Source of the DNA: a bacterium | GTDB taxonomy: Bacteria; Planctomycetota; Planctomycetia; Isosphaerales; Isosphaeraceae | Reading direction: 5' to 3' | Length of the DNA: 64,000 nucleotides | Assembly (NCBI GenBank): GCA_016125085.1 | Contig: WGMM01000016.1 | Span: forward strand, 1 to 64,000 | Shown here: in pieces, positions 62,028-64,000 of the stretch | Position numbering within the stretch: the first letter of the stretch is position 1 | How the letters are laid out: the number at the start of each line of letters is the position of its first letter | Made by a program: the position numbers and the translations under genes | The notes under the pieces: model-generated | The model's input: the letters and a program-made list of their open reading frames with translations, nothing else | Databases searched by the model: none | What the model was told of the DNA's origin: nothing

Positions 62028-63572
62028 ATGATCGATCCGTTCAAGATCTTCCGCAATGCGGAGCCGCTGCGTCTGAGCGACATCCCGAAAGTGACGGTCG
62101 ATGTCCTGCGTGCTCGCACCTTCGATGCCATTCAAGGTGGCGCGCGGCTCGTTTCCTGGTTCGGCCAGGATCTGCCGGGCCGGAATCTGGTCCGGATTTT
62201 CGCCATCGTCGCGGACGACCCGGGCCAGCGGCTGGGCGTTCTCATTGCCGAAGTTCCGCCAGGTTCGGCTTATCGGTCTCTGGCACTGGATGTCCCCGCC
62301 GCCGATCGAGCCGAGCGTGAACTCTTCGAACAGTGCGGCATTCGCCCGGAAGGGCACCCCTGGCTCAAACCGGTGCGGCATCCCGTGCCGGCGGCCAAAC
62401 TCGAACCGGGCCGAAAGCTCGGCACCGTTCCTGAAAACAACATCGGCCGCGATTATCCCTTCTGGAGCCTGGCGGGCGATGCCGTCCACGAAGTCGGGGT
62501 CGGGCCGATCCACGCCGGCGTGATCGGCCCCGGCTATTTCCGGTTTTCGTGCGTCGGCGAACGGATCGAACACCTCGAAATCATGCTCGGTTTCGAGCAC
62601 CGGGGTGCCGAAGAAATGGTCCTGAATGCCAATCCGGCGCGCCAGCCAGTGCTGATCGAATCGATCGCGGGCGATGCCGCCGTGGCCTACGCGATCGCAC
62701 ACTCCCAGGCCATGGAAAGCCTGCACGGGATCGAAGTTTCGCTGCACGACGAAGCCCTGCGGGCGTTCGCGCTCGAGAACGAACGGCTGGCCTATCACGT
62801 GGGTGATCTGGGGGCTCTGGCCGGCGATGTCGCCTATTGGCCCAGTGCCGCCTATTTCGGAAGGCTGCGTGGCGAGTTTCTCAACACGGCCATGGATCTG
62901 GGCGGTAATCGTCAGGGGCGTTACTTCGTCCGGCCCGGCGGCGTTCGCCGAAGTCTCGCACATGCGACCAAAGTCCGGCTGATCGAGCGGTTCCGCAGCG
63001 CCAGCCAGCAGATTTCCGACTGCCTCGAACAGATGTTCTCATCGCTTTCGGTCTTGAGCCGGTTCGAAAGCAGTGCGTGCGTCCGCCGCGAGGATGCCCT
63101 CGCCTTCGGCTTCGTCGGCCCGGTGGCACGCGCTTCGGGTGTCGGTGTCGATGTCCGGATCGACCACCCTGTCGGCTTCTGGCAGCGGCACGATGCCGAA
63201 ATCGCTCTGGGCGTCGAAGGTTCGGTTCTGGACAGGGCCACGATCCGGCGGCGGGAGATCGAACGCTCCCTCGCCTTGTGCCTGCGGATACTGGAGTCGC
63301 TGACGGACGAACGCTCGGCACCGGTCCGGCCCGACTTCGGCACGTCGCCCAAACGCGGCGATTTCTGCGTGAGCCTCGTCGAAAGCTGGCGCGGGCAAGT
63401 CATGCTGGCCTACGTTTACGACGACCAGGGGAAACTCGTCCGTTTCAAGAGCCAGGATCCTTCGTTCCAGAACTGGAATGCCATGCAGCTCGCGAATCGA
63501 GGCAACGCGATCAGCGATTTCCCCGTATGCAACAAGTCCTGCAACCTGGCATACAACGGCCACGACCTGTGA
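62028..63572 (+). CDS. hyfG: HyfG/HycE-like large subunit without N-terminal nickel cysteines
   Basis: 514 residues from the ATG at 62028, with TGAGG upstream. Residues about 1-125 are a NuoC-like 30-kDa domain and 130-514 a NuoD/[NiFe]-hydrogenase large-subunit domain ('HAGVIGPGYFRFSCVGERIE', 'LEIMLGFEHRGAEEMVL'). At 211-217, where HyfG has E-R-V-C-G-I-C, this protein reads E-S-I-A-G-D-A, so both cysteines that bind nickel are alanine. The C-terminus ends 'DFPVCNKSCNLAYNGHDL': a C-x3-C remains, but not D-P-C-x2-C. It is therefore an Ehr-type subunit, probably without hydrogenase activity. Confidence 0.92.
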   Translation: MIDPFKIFRNAEPLRLSDIPKVTVDVLRARTFDAIQGGARLVSWFGQDLPGRNLVRIFAIVADDPGQRLGVLIAEVPPGSAYRSLALDVPAADRAERELFEQCGIRPEGHPWLKPVRHPVPAAKLEPGRKLGTVPENNIGRDYPFWSLAGDAVHEVGVGPIHAGVIGPGYFRFSCVGERIEHLEIMLGFEHRGAEEMVLNANPARQPVLIESIAGDAAVAYAIAHSQAMESLHGIEVSLHDEALRAFALENERLAYHVGDLGALAGDVAYWPSAAYFGRLRGEFLNTAMDLGGNRQGRYFVRPGGVRRSLAHATKVRLIERFRSASQQISDCLEQMFSSLSVLSRFESSACVRREDALAFGFVGPVARASGVGVDVRIDHPVGFWQRHDAEIALGVEGSVLDRATIRRREIERSLALCLRILESLTDERSAPVRPDFGTSPKRGDFCVSLVESWRGQVMLAYVYDDQGKLVRFKSQDPSFQNWNAMQLANRGNAISDFPVCNKSCNLAYNGHDL

Positions 63573-63645
63573 ACCATAAACGCGAACCTGTGTGCGAACG
63601 TCGAGACGCGCGTGAAGGCCGTCCGAAACTTGCGGAGGTGGTGAG

Positions 63646-64000
63646 ATGCTGACGTGGCTGATCAATCGGGCGGCTCAGGGTCAGCGGACTCTCGCCTATC
63701 CCGCCGAACCCGCGAACATGCCTGACACGTACCTCGGGCGCCCGACGGTCCACCCGACCGGTACGGCCTGCCCGCCGGACTGCCAGGAGTGCCTGGCGAG
63801 CTGCCCGACGGATGCCATCACGCTGCAGCCGGATATCTCGCTCGATCTGGGCCGGTGTGTGTTCTGCTCGGAATGCGTGCAATCGTGCCCGGAGCAGATC
63901 TTCAAGCTGAGCAACGACTTCCGCACGGCGTCGACTTCGCGTGAAGGGCTGAAGCTCCGCAACGACGAAGCACCTGTCGTCGAAAAGCTGCAGGAATCGA
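63646..64000 (+). CDS. Ferredoxin-domain protein of the Hyf-like complex, cut by the window end
   Basis: The ATG at 63646 follows CGGAGGTGGTGAG, and the frame is open to the end (118 residues, no stop). 'MLTWLINRAAQGQRTLAYP' resembles HyfI/HyfH fusion starts of Ehr operons. Two 4Fe-4S motifs follow: 'CPPDCQECLASCPTDAITLQ' with C-x3-C-x2-C-x3-C, and 'CVFCSECVQSCPEQIFKLS' with C-x2-C-x2-C-x3-C. In many Ehr operons this region is fused to a NuoB-like subunit, which would lie beyond the window. It should pass electrons to the large-subunit module. Confidence 0.85.
   Translation, partial: MLTWLINRAAQGQRTLAYPAEPANMPDTYLGRPTVHPTGTACPPDCQECLASCPTDAITLQPDISLDLGRCVFCSECVQSCPEQIFKLSNDFRTASTSREGLKLRNDEAPVVEKLQES

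Overview
The window looks like a chromosomal segment of a high-GC planctomycete (class Planctomycetia). This rests on several lineage-typical genes together: a DUF1559 protein with a prepilin-like N-terminus next to a tiny lipoprotein (13917-15282), two secreted sulfatases (7672-9147, 26450-28216), an LEPR-XLL-type extracellular protein (44534-46165), a PEP-CTERM protein (41344-42027), a YncE/phosphoesterase fusion and many secreted proteins of unknown function. Genes are interleaved on both strands in short operons. No rRNA, tRNA or CRISPR array was recognised.

Layout. 1-1454: the end of an IS3-type element abutting an AT-rich orphan gene, then a DUF493 gene and a cluster of REP-like palindromes. 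1451-13635: mostly secreted or envelope proteins (an unknown exported protein, an ECF sigma factor with its translationally coupled partner, a phasin-like protein, a beta-barrel protein, a thioredoxin-fold protein without its CxxC, a sulfatase, a Lys/Glu/Ala/Pro repeat protein, a SprT-like protein, an esterase). 13917-18892: DUF1559 protein and lipoprotein, surE, a VOC protein and a 593-residue unknown. 19238-21512: an ExbB-ExbD-ExbD operon in which the last ExbD carries an N-terminal GYF_2-like domain. 21780-26000: a receiver/ATPase regulator, an aldo/keto reductase and guaB, followed by a second palindrome pair. 26093-29098: a small membrane protein, a sulfatase and a small repeat protein.

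29349-35955 is a minus-strand operon resembling a Dlt or polysaccharide O-acylation system: MBOAT acyltransferase, two paralogous membrane-anchored SGNH proteins, a DltA-like adenylating enzyme and an LpxL-type acyltransferase. No carrier protein is visible. 36176-44505 holds housekeeping and miscellaneous genes (RmlD-like reductase, ParB-like protein, RarA, NmrA-like SDR, DUF1990, PEP-CTERM, solute-binding lipoprotein). 46374-48704 is a compact arsenic cassette: a palindromic operator lying inside a consensus-like promoter, then arsR, arsM and an exported LMW-phosphatase/ArsC-like protein. 48882-53063 holds a large YncE/phosphoesterase fusion, a two-gene nucleotidyltransferase module and an FKBP isomerase.

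The most interesting part is 53471-64000. Two small secreted proteins, similar to each other in plan, flank an SbtA-type bicarbonate permease. They are followed by a SulP-type anion transporter with a STAS domain, and then by an operon for a complex-I/hydrogenase-4-like membrane complex (HyfB, HyfC, HyfE, HyfG and a ferredoxin protein that runs off the window). In the large subunit both cysteines of the N-terminal nickel motif are replaced by alanine, so this is an energy-converting-hydrogenase-related (Ehr-type) complex and probably not a hydrogenase. Its linkage to two candidate inorganic-carbon transporters suggests an energised CO2/bicarbonate or ion transport module. That functional link is inference.
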